64,000 nt of DNA from Rhodovibrio sodomensis (lineage in GTDB: Bacteria; Pseudomonadota; Alphaproteobacteria; Kiloniellales; Rhodovibrionaceae), in assembly GCF_016583645.1 (NCBI RefSeq), contig NZ_NRRL01000009.1:20375-84374 (forward strand). Direction: 5' to 3'. Made by a program: the position numbers and the translations under genes. This document shows, piece by piece, positions 7,893 through 17,404 of this stretch; the stretch's first letter is position 1; the number at the start of each line of letters is the position of its first letter. The notes under the pieces are model-generated. The model had not been told where the DNA came from, did no database searches, and saw nothing but the letters and a program-made list of their open reading frames with translations.

Positions 7893-10800
7893 TCGTCACC
7901 TTTGTCGATCACTCCAAGAAGGTTGCGCGAAAGCGCGTCCGGCAAACTCTGGACAGATATCTCCCACGGGTCGGGCCAGCGACCTGGACCGGCCATACCT
8001 CGAGCGAAGCCCTACGCGTCATCTCCGACCGGCTTCGAAAAACCGCCAGCAGGAACACCTCAATCTCCTGCTTCGTGGCCAGCCGCAGCATGCGCGAGCC
8101 CGCTTTCATCATCGGCTCCCGCGCCCGCTTTAATCGCTCCGGCCAATACGCTGTTCAGACACAGTCACTCGGGGCGCAGCCGCGCGTTGAGACCGCCGGC
8201 TTCGAGCAACTCCGATGTATTGTGTCTCTGGCGGCCCTGCTGCATGACGTTGGGAAAGCGAGCGCGGCCTTCCAGTGGAAGCTCCGCGGCAAGCGTCCTC
8301 TCGCGGACCCAGTTCGCCACGAACTGATCTCTACGTTGTTTTTCCAGGCGCTGATGGGCCAGGCCGGCGGCCTCGAGCACCTCCTAGCCGATCTGTCCGC
8401 GGGGGTGAGCAAGGGGCAGCTTCAAAAGGCCTACGCGGAAGCTGCGCGAGAGGCCGACCGCTTGGTCGATGACAGCTCGCTCACTCGGATTGCATGGCGA
8501 GTGGAGGACCCGGTCGCATCGTCCATCACGCTCCTGATCGCCACCCACCACCGACTCCTGGAAGCCGAGATCTCTCGATCCGAGGTTCGGTTCACCGCGG
8601 CGCAGCACGTCAGAACGGCATCCCGGAGCGAGTTCGGAACACATGGGTGCGAGCACGCGCCGTACGGCTCGCTTTTCGATAGCGAGAAGCTCCGCTCCGC
8701 ACTTCAGCGGGAAGCTCGGCAGCTAGCCTCGGCACTCCAACATGATTGGGCGCTCGATTCCCTCACCGTCTATGCGTACGGGCGCCTTGCGCTGATGCTT
8801 GGCGATCAACACGCCTCCGCACGAAAAGTCGCGGAGGCCGAAGACCATGAACTCGCTGCGAACAGTCTGGAGATCGACGGGCAGGTCAAGCTGGGAGAGC
8901 GCCTTGGCAACCACCTGATCTCCGTCTCCCGCGAAGCGAACGGCTTTGTCCGCATGCTCAGGCGCGCCCAGGACGCATTCCCCGCGGTGCCAGCGGATGG
9001 GGTGCCGGATGCGCTGACGGCGCCGAGTGCGCGCGGCCGCTTTGGCTGGCAAGGCCATGCCGTAACGCGGCTACTCGAGTGCGATGCCAAAGCGGGTGGG
9101 TTCTTCGGGATCGTTCTGGTGCGCACCGGCGGTGGCAAAACCCGGGGGTGCCCCGCAGCACTTCTTGCGGCCGCACCCCGTTGTCGCTTCTTTCTGGGTC
9201 TGGGGTTGCGCAGCCTGACCCTGCAATCGGGTGCCGAGTATGTTCGCGATGTCGGCTTTGCCCCCGACGACGTTGCAACGATCGTCGGCGACTTCGCCAG
9301 CCGACGGCTTCACGAGATCGGCCAGGACCAACCCGAAGAGCACGGGACCAGCGCCGAGCCGCAGGTCTTCGACGACATTGTCGTGGGAGCACAGGACTCG
9401 CTTTCGATGGCCGGCCCCGAGAGCGACGAACCATCTGCGGCGGAATTGGCCGCGCTCGGAGGCCGCCCCCTGGACGATCCGCAGCGACAGCTCCCTCACC
9501 AGCTCGAGCGAGCTCTCGCCGACACTGGCCAAACCGGAAACGACAAGCTGCTCCGAACCCCAGTGGTTGCGGCCACGGTGGACCAGGTGATGGCTTGCGC
9601 CGATGCCCGGCGCGGAGGACACCTCTACCGCACACTCCGCGTCGCCACGAGCGATCTGATCCTGGACGAGATCGATTGCTACGAACCCGAGGACGTCGCC
9701 GCGATCCTGCGCCTTGTCGCGCTCGCCGGCGCCTTCGGCAGACGCGTCATCATCGCCTCGGCGACGATCCCACCGGCCGTCGCGGAGGCCCTTCACGAGG
9801 CATACACGCAAGGATACAGCGCCTACGCGCGCATGCACGCGGTCCCCGACAAAGTCACGACGGCCTGGATATACGACAATCCCGACCTCTCCGAGTTCAG
9901 GGTCGTCGATCGCAGTACTTTCGCCGCCATGCACCGGACGATCGCTGATCGGATCACGGGCGGCCTCGCTGCAGAGCCATCGCGCCGCCGCATGGAGGTG
10001 ATCGAGCCGGATGAGCGGAGCGAAGAGGCAGCCTACGGGGCCATGCTGGACAGCGCCCGCCAAATGCACGAACGCCACCACTTCGAGCTCGATGGTATCT
10101 GCGTGTCCCTCGGCGTGGTGCGCTTCTCCAATGTGCGCTCTGCCCGCGCCTTCACGCGGTATGTGACGCGCACGGGCGTCTCCGATTCCGTCATTGGCAT
10201 TGCCTGCTATCACGCCCGACTGGTCGGGGTTATCCGGTTCGAAACCGAACGGCTGCTGAACGAGCTCCTGGTGCGCAAAGGCTCCGACCCGGACGGCAAG
10301 ATCCGCCAACATCCCAGGATGCGCAGACTGGTGGACGCAGCTCGCGCTTCCGGCAAACAGCACGTCATGGCGATCGTCGCAACGACACCCGTCGAGGAGA
10401 CCGGTCGCGACCACGACTTCGACTACGCGGTCGCCGAGCCGAGCTCCATCCGCTCACTGATCCAGCTCGCAGGCCGCGTACTACGGCACCGAGACGTGAC
10501 ACCTGCTAAGCCCAACTTCGCTGTGCTGTCCGCGCCGATGGCCTACTGGCGCGGGGACACAGCCCCCTTCTGGGTCTATCCCGGCGTGGAGACACCTGTC
10601 CGCGCCAGCCGGATCCAGGCCCCGGTTCTGGACGCCGTAAAGCTACCCGATCTGGTCGACATCGCGGCCTTCGAACGCGGGATTGACGCAACGCTCTGCC
10701 TGGCCGAGCCCGACGAACCGATCAACGAACTCTCCTGCAAAGAGCACAAGCTCTTGCGCGACTTCCTGCTGAACCCCTCGTCGGGCGGCATCAGGTTCGT

Positions 10801-11173
10801 GACCGACCCCAGTGCGCCATTCGCGACCTGGCTCCCGATCAACCGCCGCTTCCGCCGGTCCGAAGCATCCACCACCTACTACATGCTCCCGGACAACACC
10901 CGCTCGACCTGGTGGGCTGTCGATGACACCGGCTGCCACCCTGTGGACGGAAGCTTTGCCGCCGACGTTGAGCCGTGGCGCGGCGCGCCCGAACGCGACG
11001 TATTCCCGCTGATCGACATCTGCATTCAGAGCTCGATCGCCCGTTTGCGCGGCCTTTTCCGGAACTGCCGGGATGAACGGTTCTCTCAGGCACTTCTGTC
11101 GTTTGACCTACCCGGTCAGCGGCACACCCGTATCGAGCACGACTGGCTTCTCGGCGCCGACCGTACTCGCTGA
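7889..11173 (+). CDS. cas3: Cas2-Cas3 fusion, type I-F nuclease-helicase
   Basis: The 1094-residue protein has the fused I-F architecture. Residues 1-95 form a Cas2 domain (MIVTFVDHSKKVARK, RNTSISCF, RFN). An HD nuclease domain follows with LLHDVGKAS at about 116-124. The SF2 helicase has Walker A VRTGGGKTRG near residue 412, the DEID box (LILDEIDCYE) near 593 and motif III SATIP. It cuts and unwinds DNA marked by the Csy complex and also joins Cas1 in acquisition. The frame extends upstream of 7889, but the ATG overlapping the cas1 stop matches the start of Cas2 homology. Confidence 0.97.
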   Translation: MIVTFVDHSKKVARKRVRQTLDRYLPRVGPATWTGHTSSEALRVISDRLRKTASRNTSISCFVASRSMREPAFIIGSRARFNRSGQYAVQTQSLGAQPRVETAGFEQLRCIVSLAALLHDVGKASAAFQWKLRGKRPLADPVRHELISTLFFQALMGQAGGLEHLLADLSAGVSKGQLQKAYAEAAREADRLVDDSSLTRIAWRVEDPVASSITLLIATHHRLLEAEISRSEVRFTAAQHVRTASRSEFGTHGCEHAPYGSLFDSEKLRSALQREARQLASALQHDWALDSLTVYAYGRLALMLGDQHASARKVAEAEDHELAANSLEIDGQVKLGERLGNHLISVSREANGFVRMLRRAQDAFPAVPADGVPDALTAPSARGRFGWQGHAVTRLLECDAKAGGFFGIVLVRTGGGKTRGCPAALLAAAPRCRFFLGLGLRSLTLQSGAEYVRDVGFAPDDVATIVGDFASRRLHEIGQDQPEEHGTSAEPQVFDDIVVGAQDSLSMAGPESDEPSAAELAALGGRPLDDPQRQLPHQLERALADTGQTGNDKLLRTPVVAATVDQVMACADARRGGHLYRTLRVATSDLILDEIDCYEPEDVAAILRLVALAGAFGRRVIIASATIPPAVAEALHEAYTQGYSAYARMHAVPDKVTTAWIYDNPDLSEFRVVDRSTFAAMHRTIADRITGGLAAEPSRRRMEVIEPDERSEEAAYGAMLDSARQMHERHHFELDGICVSLGVVRFSNVRSARAFTRYVTRTGVSDSVIGIACYHARLVGVIRFETERLLNELLVRKGSDPDGKIRQHPRMRRLVDAARASGKQHVMAIVATTPVEETGRDHDFDYAVAEPSSIRSLIQLAGRVLRHRDVTPAKPNFAVLSAPMAYWRGDTAPFWVYPGVETPVRASRIQAPVLDAVKLPDLVDIAAFERGIDATLCLAEPDEPINELSCKEHKLLRDFLLNPSSGGIRFVTDPSAPFATWLPINRRFRRSEASTTYYMLPDNTRSTWWAVDDTGCHPVDGSFAADVEPWRGAPERDVFPLIDICIQSSIARLRGLFRNCRDERFSQALLSFDLPGQRHTRIEHDWLLGADRTR

Positions 11174-11187
11174 CCCGTAGGCACTTT

Positions 11188-11218
11188 TTTACGGTCGTCC
11201 CGTGGCCATGACCGTAAA
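11188..11218. promoter_or_regulatory. Inverted repeat between cas2-3 and csy1
   Basis: A perfect 9-bp inverted repeat, TTTACGGTC and GACCGTAAA, is separated by 13 bp just before csy1. It could be an operator for a dimeric regulator or a weak hairpin separating the adaptation genes from the effector genes. Its half-site TACGGTC recurs in many intergenic regions of the window. Confidence 0.5.
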
Positions 11219-11256
11219 GGCGATACCACATCCTCTGCGAGCAAGCAGAGGACCCC

Positions 11257-12723
11257 ATGAAGTTCAACCCCGACACCCTCCACCGGGATCTGGCCATCCA
11301 GATCTCCGAAGACACCGGCAAAAAGACCACCGAGCAACAGGCGCTAGCGCATGTGCCGGCCGCGGTCATGGCGTTGCGCGCCCAGGATCGTCCGCTGCAG
11401 GTCGCCCAACAGGATGTGGTTGCCTATTGCACCGTCCTGCTCAACAGCACCGGCGGAGCGAAGAAACCCGCTACAGCGAGCGCGCCCCATAAGCAGGAGG
11501 GGGACACTTCGGGCGAGAAGGGCAAGAAGGTCCCGAAGACCTGGGACGATTTGACTTCGCAAGAGGCTGCGCGCGCGTTCCTGTCGACCGTGACTGCCGC
11601 CAGGTGGATTTCCGCGGTTCAGTCAATGGGAGCGCTCGCCCCCAAATATCTCGAACCCAAGACGAGCAAGATTGACGGCAAGATGCCCTCCGCGCTCGGG
11701 CTTGGCCTGGTCGGCACCGGTGACGGGCGCTACGCTAGCGCGTTGACGACCGACGCTCGGATCCGCATGACGTTCTGCGGCAATGCGGAACTCACTCGGG
11801 TTGCCAAGGTCCTGATGGCCCGAGTTGAGATAGAGGGTGGCGAGGCGGCCCACGTCATCGAGCTCCTCGCGGATACGGACGGCGCGCTCTTCCGCGCCTT
11901 CGGCAGCCTCGGCGCAAACACGAAGGGGCTCGAGGCCGCTTCCTCCGTGTATTTGCAGCGTCGCCTGGTTGGGCTTGGCGAGGTCTCGGCGATCGACGGC
12001 GACAGAATGAAGTGCGTCTTCGTTCCGCACGGCGGTGGCTACCTCCAGGTCACCCCGACGCCCTCCGCCGCCCTCTTCACCGAAGTTCCGCAGCGCCTGC
12101 GCGAGCGCCGGGCGGGCAAGCAATGGATCAAGGACCATGACGCCACGCTTTCCTCGAAACCACAGAACGCCGGGCTACACGCCAGCTATGAGGGCGGCAA
12201 GATCCGAAGGATCGACGCCGCCTACCGTCCGATCAACACGAGCCAGCACTGGCGCAAGCTCAAGGCTGTCGCACACGGCGCGCCCTTCTTCACCGCTTCC
12301 ATGCTTCGCGACGAAGAGTGTGTGACGAACTACGCGAGCCTGGTTCACCCGTTTTTGAGCACACCAGACGACGCGTACAGCAATCGCGACATCCGAAGCG
12401 CTCTCGAATACCACGCGCGATCGATGGCGGCGCAGCTCATCGAGAATCTGCGTGATTTCCAGGACTTCTGCTCGACCCACACCGCGCTCAACGACGAGGC
12501 GTTCCATGGTCCTGCCTGGGTGCGTCGCATTGTGGCCGGCGAGACCGGATCCTGGTCGCCGGCGGAGCGCGCCCAGATCGCTCAGGAAATGTCGACCGCG
12601 ATGGCCGACGCACTGGCCCGTGCCGACCGGCGCTTTGCAGGCGCCGCTTCCCGCAACGACTCGCTGCTGCGCGATCTCAGTGACGCTGCCGAGCAGCTCG
12701 TCGAGGAGACGTTTATCCGATGA
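11257..12723 (+). CDS. csy1: Csy1 (Cas8f), large subunit of type I-F Cascade
   Basis: This 488-residue protein sits at the csy1 position, directly before csy2 in the invariant I-F order, and its size fits Cas8f (about 430-480). With Csy2 it caps the 5' end of the crRNA and recognises the PAM. The visible sequence has the family-like segments YLEPKTSKIDGKMPSALG and HASYEGGKIRRIDAAYRPINTSQHWRKL. Csy1 evolves fast, so assignment rests on position plus these segments. An AGAGG lies about 5 bases before the ATG. It ends by ATGA overlap with csy2. Confidence 0.92.
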   Translation: MKFNPDTLHRDLAIQISEDTGKKTTEQQALAHVPAAVMALRAQDRPLQVAQQDVVAYCTVLLNSTGGAKKPATASAPHKQEGDTSGEKGKKVPKTWDDLTSQEAARAFLSTVTAARWISAVQSMGALAPKYLEPKTSKIDGKMPSALGLGLVGTGDGRYASALTTDARIRMTFCGNAELTRVAKVLMARVEIEGGEAAHVIELLADTDGALFRAFGSLGANTKGLEAASSVYLQRRLVGLGEVSAIDGDRMKCVFVPHGGGYLQVTPTPSAALFTEVPQRLRERRAGKQWIKDHDATLSSKPQNAGLHASYEGGKIRRIDAAYRPINTSQHWRKLKAVAHGAPFFTASMLRDEECVTNYASLVHPFLSTPDDAYSNRDIRSALEYHARSMAAQLIENLRDFQDFCSTHTALNDEAFHGPAWVRRIVAGETGSWSPAERAQIAQEMSTAMADALARADRRFAGAASRNDSLLRDLSDAAEQLVEETFIR

Positions 12724-13583
12724 AGGGGTTCTCTATCGGGCCTTTCGATTGCCCGACTGTTGCTCTCGACGGCGCCTATATCGCGACGGGATTTCCGTCG
12801 ATGACGGCGATCGCCGGGCTCGTCGATGCACTCACCAACCGCTGCGGCACCCCCGCAGCCAACGCACCATTCGCGATCGTCGTCCACGATCTGCAGGTTC
12901 ATCCCGGCCGGCCTAAGCCCAAAGCGGACAGCAAAGCGGAACCGACGGAAGCGGTCGAGCGCACGCGCGGACGCATGCGCGCGACCCTGCTGATGCTCGA
13001 TCCTGAAGATGCCTGGCTCACCAGCCAGATTCAGGATGCCCTGCCCGGTCTGCGCTTCGCGGGTAGCGTGATGCAGGCTGTCGGCAAGCGACCGGAAGTT
13101 CGGGTCCGGGAATTCGACGATCTCGGGAAAGCGCTGCGCGCGCTAGCTCCGGGGCACCTGATCCTCGACCGCGGCGATATTCTCGACCGCGCGCTTGCCA
13201 TCGCACGCGACCCCCTGGATGCCCTGCTCGACGTCTTCGCGCTGCAGAAGGACGACCAGGAGCGCTGGCAGTCGGCCTACAGCTTCTCCGAAGATGGCGA
13301 GTTCCAGGCGCTTCTGCCGGTGTCCGTGGGCTACCAGTGCCTTGAGCCCCTCGAGGACGCCACTACCCGCTCCGGCACCCGCTGCCCTACCACGCCGCAC
13401 GTTTTCGCTGAAGGCATCGTCAGCGTCGCTGAGGCCCGGTCTTCCCGGAAAGTCTCTCGGTCGGCGAACGGCCCAGCGGCGCTACCCGCCTTCTGGTCAT
13501 GGTCCAGTCATCCGGACACGGCCGTCATCCATCTAACCGGCCGTTCGTTCGCGGCCATTTCTAGCGAAGGGATCCCCGCATGA
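12720..13583 (+). CDS. csy2: Csy2 (Cas5f), type I-F Cascade subunit
   Basis: The 287-residue product occupies the csy2 slot and is close to the usual Cas5f length (about 300-330), being slightly short. It forms the tail heterodimer with Csy1 at the crRNA 5' handle. Family-like features are PSMTAIAGLVDALTNRCG near the N-terminus, typical of the Cas5f RRM start, and a glycine-containing LLPVSVGYQCLEPL segment near the C-terminus. Both ends overlap neighbours by ATGA, showing strict translational coupling. Confidence 0.92.
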   Translation: MKGFSIGPFDCPTVALDGAYIATGFPSMTAIAGLVDALTNRCGTPAANAPFAIVVHDLQVHPGRPKPKADSKAEPTEAVERTRGRMRATLLMLDPEDAWLTSQIQDALPGLRFAGSVMQAVGKRPEVRVREFDDLGKALRALAPGHLILDRGDILDRALAIARDPLDALLDVFALQKDDQERWQSAYSFSEDGEFQALLPVSVGYQCLEPLEDATTRSGTRCPTTPHVFAEGIVSVAEARSSRKVSRSANGPAALPAFWSWSSHPDTAVIHLTGRSFAAISSEGIPA

Positions 13584-14689
13584 AGAAGCTCCATGCAAGC
13601 ATGCTCGCGTTCGCACGGTCCATCCAGACCGGCGAGGGCCTGTTCTTTGGCGCCACACAGGGCGCCGATATCATCATCGATGGCGCGCTCAACCGCAGTG
13701 CCCTCGTGCCGGCGGAGGTCCAGGAGATCTCCGTCCGCGGGACGATCGGCAACTACATGAGCGAGAAGGCTTTCGGCAAGCACGACATCAAGCAGGCGAA
13801 CCTGCAGACGGTCGACCGCGCCACCCTTCCGGCCGGCTGCGACCGCCTGGCGGTCAAGGCGGCCGTGCAGTTCCTGCCGAACGCCATGAAGGCGCACGCG
13901 TCGGACGACAGCGAGGCGATCGCCAACCTGTCCGACTTCGTTTCGAGCTACGCCGCCAAGGGCGGCTTCTCGGAGCTGGCCGCGCGGTACCTGTGGAACC
14001 TCGTCAACGCGCGCTGGATGTGGCGCAACCTCCTGATCATGACCGACAAGAAGGTCTACGTGATGGAAGGCGATCAGGTCCTGCTCACGGCGAAGCCCGA
14101 CGAGATCGAGCAGGAGACCTTCCCCGGCGTCGACGACATCTCCCAGGCGTGCGACGGCGATTTCATAAGCCTGGTGGACCGCGTCGCCGCGGCCTTTTCC
14201 GGCAACGGGCCAGTTGTCTCGGTGGAGATCATGACCGTGGGCTCCCTGCCCGAGGGCAGCGAGATCTTCCCGAGCGAGGAGTACCTTTCCGGCGAGGCCG
14301 CAGACGCGATCCAGCGCCGGCGCGGCAGCAAGAACGGCGCCGGCAAGGTGCTCTCGTCCATCGAGGTCGACCACCGCGGCCGCCGCGTACGGCAGGCCAC
14401 CTTCCATCCGCAGAAGATCGGAAACGCCATACGCTGCGTGGACGAGTGGCACGGCCACGAGGACTTCGGCGCTGTCGCCGCCGATCCCTACGCGGCGCAG
14501 ACGACCCGTGCGATCGCGCTGCGCAGCCCGGCGGGCGGCTGCCTGTACGACTTCCTGACCAAGAAGGGCTTTCAGGAGCGCATGCTCACTGGCATGGAGC
14601 AGGCGGCTCCGAGCGAGCCCGCCTTTGGCGACGCGCATTATGTTGTCGCCAACCTGGTTCGCGGCGGCGTCTTCGGCGGGAAGGAGTAG
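13580..14689 (+). CDS. csy3: Csy3 (Cas7f), backbone subunit of type I-F Cascade
   Basis: At 369 residues this is somewhat longer than the typical 330-350 of Cas7f, the subunit that polymerises six-fold along the crRNA spacer. Features fitting the family include FARSIQTGEGLFFGA near the N-terminus, YAAKGGFSELAARYLWNLVNARWMWRN in the middle, and HYVVANLVRGGVFGGKE at the end. It begins by ATGA overlap with csy2 and is followed three bases later by cas6f. Confidence 0.95.
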   Translation: MKKLHASMLAFARSIQTGEGLFFGATQGADIIIDGALNRSALVPAEVQEISVRGTIGNYMSEKAFGKHDIKQANLQTVDRATLPAGCDRLAVKAAVQFLPNAMKAHASDDSEAIANLSDFVSSYAAKGGFSELAARYLWNLVNARWMWRNLLIMTDKKVYVMEGDQVLLTAKPDEIEQETFPGVDDISQACDGDFISLVDRVAAAFSGNGPVVSVEIMTVGSLPEGSEIFPSEEYLSGEAADAIQRRRGSKNGAGKVLSSIEVDHRGRRVRQATFHPQKIGNAIRCVDEWHGHEDFGAVAADPYAAQTTRAIALRSPAGGCLYDFLTKKGFQERMLTGMEQAAPSEPAFGDAHYVVANLVRGGVFGGKE

Positions 14690-14692
14690 ATC

Positions 14693-15379
14693 ATGTTTTC
14701 CTGCTATGCCGATATCCGATACAGCCGGCAGGCCAAGCTGCTGATTGACGAGAACAGCCCTGCGCTGGCGCAGGGCGTTTTCGCCGCCCTTCACGGCTGG
14801 AACACCGCCGTGAAGGCGGACGATCAGCGCATTGCCGGCAGCCTGCCCCGCATGACTCTCATCGAAACGGCCGATGACGGGCGCATCAAGGACCTCGCTG
14901 ACTGCCTGGGGCTCGTGCGGGTCTTCGGGCGCGAAGAAGCGCATCTTGATGCGTTCCTCGCTGACCATCGCATTGGCCGGCTGGTTGAGACGGGGATGAT
15001 CAAGCGGCCCCGTGTCAGAGAGGTCGAGATCGACGACGACACCGAGTTCGCGGTCTACACCCGCGACCGCGCGGCCGACCAGCTGACGCCCGCGGCGATC
15101 GATCGCGAGGAGCGGCGCTATGCCAGGCGTGCGAAAGCGAGGGGCCTCGAGCGCGCGTCCGAGGAGATCGTGAGGGCTCGCTGCGGGCGGCTCGCACAGA
15201 AGAACCGGGATGATCGGAAGCTCGGACCGAAAATCTTCGTTCCAATGCGCTCTCGCTCAACGGACAACCCGTTCTCGCTCGTGATCAGGCGGGAGGTCCG
15301 TGAGGCGCCAGCTGAGGGCCTGCTGAACACATACGGGTTGTCGCGCGCAGACGCCTGCATCGCCGTTCCTGAGATCTAA
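14693..15379 (+). CDS. cas6f: Cas6f (Csy4), crRNA-processing endoribonuclease
   Basis: The 228-residue protein cuts the CRISPR repeat transcript at the 3' base of its hairpin and stays bound as the Cascade head. His34 in AQGVFAALHGW fits the catalytic histidine (His29 in Pseudomonas Csy4). RSRSTDNPFSLVIRR matches the RSQST segment with the catalytic serine, and the Arg-rich helix (EERRYARRAKARGLERASEE) corresponds to the RNA major-groove helix. It is about 40 residues longer than the Pseudomonas enzyme, mostly before the Arg-rich helix. It must handle two repeat sequences that differ in one stem pair. Confidence 0.95.
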   Translation: MFSCYADIRYSRQAKLLIDENSPALAQGVFAALHGWNTAVKADDQRIAGSLPRMTLIETADDGRIKDLADCLGLVRVFGREEAHLDAFLADHRIGRLVETGMIKRPRVREVEIDDDTEFAVYTRDRAADQLTPAAIDREERRYARRAKARGLERASEEIVRARCGRLAQKNRDDRKLGPKIFVPMRSRSTDNPFSLVIRREVREAPAEGLLNTYGLSRADACIAVPEI

Positions 15380-15388
15380 CCGCACGAC

Positions 15389-15423
15389 GCTGGCCGACCC
15401 TTCGTGCGAAAGGGTCGGTCAGC
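15389..15423 (+). terminator. Terminator downstream of cas6f
   Basis: A 12-bp stem, GCTGGCCGACCC with GGGTCGGTCAGC, encloses an 11-nt loop and contains one G-U pair. It begins 10 bp after the cas6f stop and precedes the leader of array 2, separating effector transcription from array 2. Confidence 0.75.
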
Positions 15424-15532
15424 GTTCTTGGAAAAAGCAATGACTTACGCGTCAGACCGAAAAACGAAGCCAGGAGTACGTTTCTAGCTGCTAGGCTACT
15501 GATATATCCCAGACAAGTATTCAAAAAGACCC
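15424..15532 (+). promoter_or_regulatory. Array 2 leader
   Basis: About 110 bp separate the cas6f terminator from the first repeat. The last 50 bp are AT-rich (for example CTACTGATATATCCCAGAC), as expected for an I-F leader with promoter and acquisition signals on the side from which array 2 is transcribed. Confidence 0.6.
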
Positions 15533-16221
15533 GTCGGCCGCCGGACAGGCGGCTGAGAAGTGTGCGAAGCGCTCGAGGAGGCGGGAGTCGAGGTCGGCCG
15601 CCGGACAGGCGGCTGAGAAGAGATAGTGAGCGAGTGGAAATACGTCGCGCCCGGTCGGCCGCCGGACAGGCGGCTGAGAAGCACATCCGCCGGATCGCTG
15701 ATCTTCACCTCCCGTCGGCCGCCGGACAGGCGGCTGAGAAGCGGCAGAAGAAGCGCGCGGACACGCTGGCAGAGTCGGCCGCCGGACAGGCGGCTGAGAA
15801 GATCGCCGAGGTCATCGCCGCGCACGAGCAGCAGTCGGCCGCCGGACAGGCGGCTGAGAAGCTGGAAAATCCGCAGCGCCGTGTCGGTCGGCAGTCGGCC
15901 GCCGGACAGGCGGCTGAGAAGTTTTCGAGGATAGGATTCGCAGGGAGAGCGTGGTCGGCCGCCGGACAGGCGGCTGAGAAGGTTCCACAAAACCGAGACC
16001 TACGGCCAGAACCGTCGGCCGCCGGACAGGCGGCTGAGAAGTCGCGGCCGTCGTCGTCGAAGCGCTCCATCTGGTCGGCCGCCGGACAGGCGGCTGAGAA
16101 GTGAGACAGGAGATCGTCATGACGGCGACGAACGTCGGCCGCCGGACAGGCCGCTGAGAAGATCGGGTCAGCGTGGAGCTGATCCACGAAGCCGTCGGCC
16201 GCCGGACAGGCGGCTGAGAAG
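15533..16221 (+). CRISPR. CRISPR array 2 (type I-F, variant repeat)
   Basis: Twelve 28-nt repeats start at 15533, 15593 and 15654, then every 60 bp to 16194, giving 11 spacers of 32-33 nt. The repeat begins GTCGG, has stem CCGCC, loop GGACA, stem GGCGG, and ends CTGAGAAG. Compared with array 1 the second stem pair is C-G instead of U-A, so both strands of the stem changed together. The repeat at 16134 has a G-to-C change that breaks that pair and marks the old end. Orientation is opposite to array 1, so both arrays read away from the cas genes. Confidence 0.98.
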
Positions 16222-16339
16222 GTCCGCTGCGACAGCGAAGATCAAGCGGTCCGGGGACGCATCCGGCGCCTATCCTGCTGGAACAAACTCGATCCCTGCC
16301 GCCGGCGCGCGGCGCTCGGCCTGATCGCCACAGAACAGG

Positions 16340-17404
16340 TCAGGCCCCATCCTTCTCCGCCGAAATCGATGCCTCGCAAATGGCGCGCACATTCCCGAGG
16401 AGCTCGCCGGGCTCGACCACCAGCACGTTGTAGACGTTGTTGACGTCGCTGCCAGTGAACAGCCCGGCAAACCGGTGAGCGGCCAGGACCTCGTTCTGGT
16501 AGTTGACCTTACCACCACGCGTCAGTGTACCCCGAGAGTCAGGGTTGTCCTTGTGCCAGACCTCCATGCCCGTGCGCAGGTAGTCGGCGTCAATCAGGTC
16601 CCGGATGCGTGGGCGCCAGTCCCGGCTCTTGCGGCCGCGCTTCTCCTCGCGGATTTCCATGTTGCGCTTCAGATCGTCGAACTCCGGCCCGAGCAGCTCC
16701 GCCAGCATGTCGTAGGGCATCAGGCCGATCGCGAAGTTCGTGTCCAGGCTGGTCAGGGTCGTGATGAGGCGGTTCAGGCCAGGGACATCCGGCGACAGCG
16801 AGGCGATCGCGTTGCCCATGCTGAACGTCTGGCCGTTGGTCTTGCCGTAAAGCCCGTTGATCAGGCGGATCACCTCGATCGACCGCAGGTACGAGAGATC
16901 GCCGCGGCGTTTGGCGATCTCGTACTCCGCGCGCGTGATCTTCGCCGGCGCGCCGCCGAGCAGATACCGGGCCTCTTCCCCGTACCGGGCGTAGAACTCC
17001 GCGGCCGACTGCACGACGTGGCGGCCGCCGCGGCCCGGATCGAGGACGTGGCGCTGCACGGCGCCAGCCGGCCCGCTCTCACCGGTGAGGACGAACAGGT
17101 CGCGGTGGAAGAACAGACTGAGCCACGACCACAGCTCGACGTCGGCCAGCCGAAGGCGAACCATGTCCGCGCCCAGGGCGTCGCACACCCTCTCGGCCAT
17201 GTTCTTACGGGTGCCGAGCTTGTGGGCGGAGATCTCGACCGGCTGGCCGGCGAGATCGACCGGGGTCGCGTATGCGCGGTCGAACAGAAGCCATGTCGGC
17301 GCCGGCGCATGCCCACCGGCCGCGACCCAGCCGTGGAACTCGTTCAGGCCCTCCGTCGTGAACCGGGAGATCGGCCCGCTCTTGGTGGTGGTCTGGGCGG
17401 TCAT
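16340..17404 (-). CDS. Unrecognised protein C of the GHKL-ATPase operon
   Basis: This 354-residue protein is not one I can assign. It has no signal peptide or membrane segment. Distinct segments are LADVELWSWLSLFFHRDLF near residues 86-104 and, around 117-195, a RHVLDPGRGGRHV block followed by ITRAEYEIAKRRGDLSYLR and VIRLINGLYG. This pattern reminds me of uncharacterised helical proteins found beside ATPases in defence islands, an impression I cannot verify. It is the last gene of a three-gene operon and starts by ATGA overlap with the gene before it, so it is probably made in fixed ratio with it. Confidence 0.8.
   Translation of the reverse strand: MTAQTTTKSGPISRFTTEGLNEFHGWVAAGGHAPAPTWLLFDRAYATPVDLAGQPVEISAHKLGTRKNMAERVCDALGADMVRLRLADVELWSWLSLFFHRDLFVLTGESGPAGAVQRHVLDPGRGGRHVVQSAAEFYARYGEEARYLLGGAPAKITRAEYEIAKRRGDLSYLRSIEVIRLINGLYGKTNGQTFSMGNAIASLSPDVPGLNRLITTLTSLDTNFAIGLMPYDMLAELLGPEFDDLKRNMEIREEKRGRKSRDWRPRIRDLIDADYLRTGMEVWHKDNPDSRGTLTRGGKVNYQNEVLAAHRFAGLFTGSDVNNVYNVLVVEPGELLGNVRAICEASISAEKDGA

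Noticed and set aside
13508..14968. 486-codon open frame antisense to csy3 and cas6f
   Set aside because: It lies opposite two well-recognised cas genes and reflects GC-rich codon bias; it matches no known protein pattern.
15562..16104. Repeat-containing open frames on both strands in array 2
   Set aside because: They are translations of the 28-nt repeat and show no protein-like content outside it.
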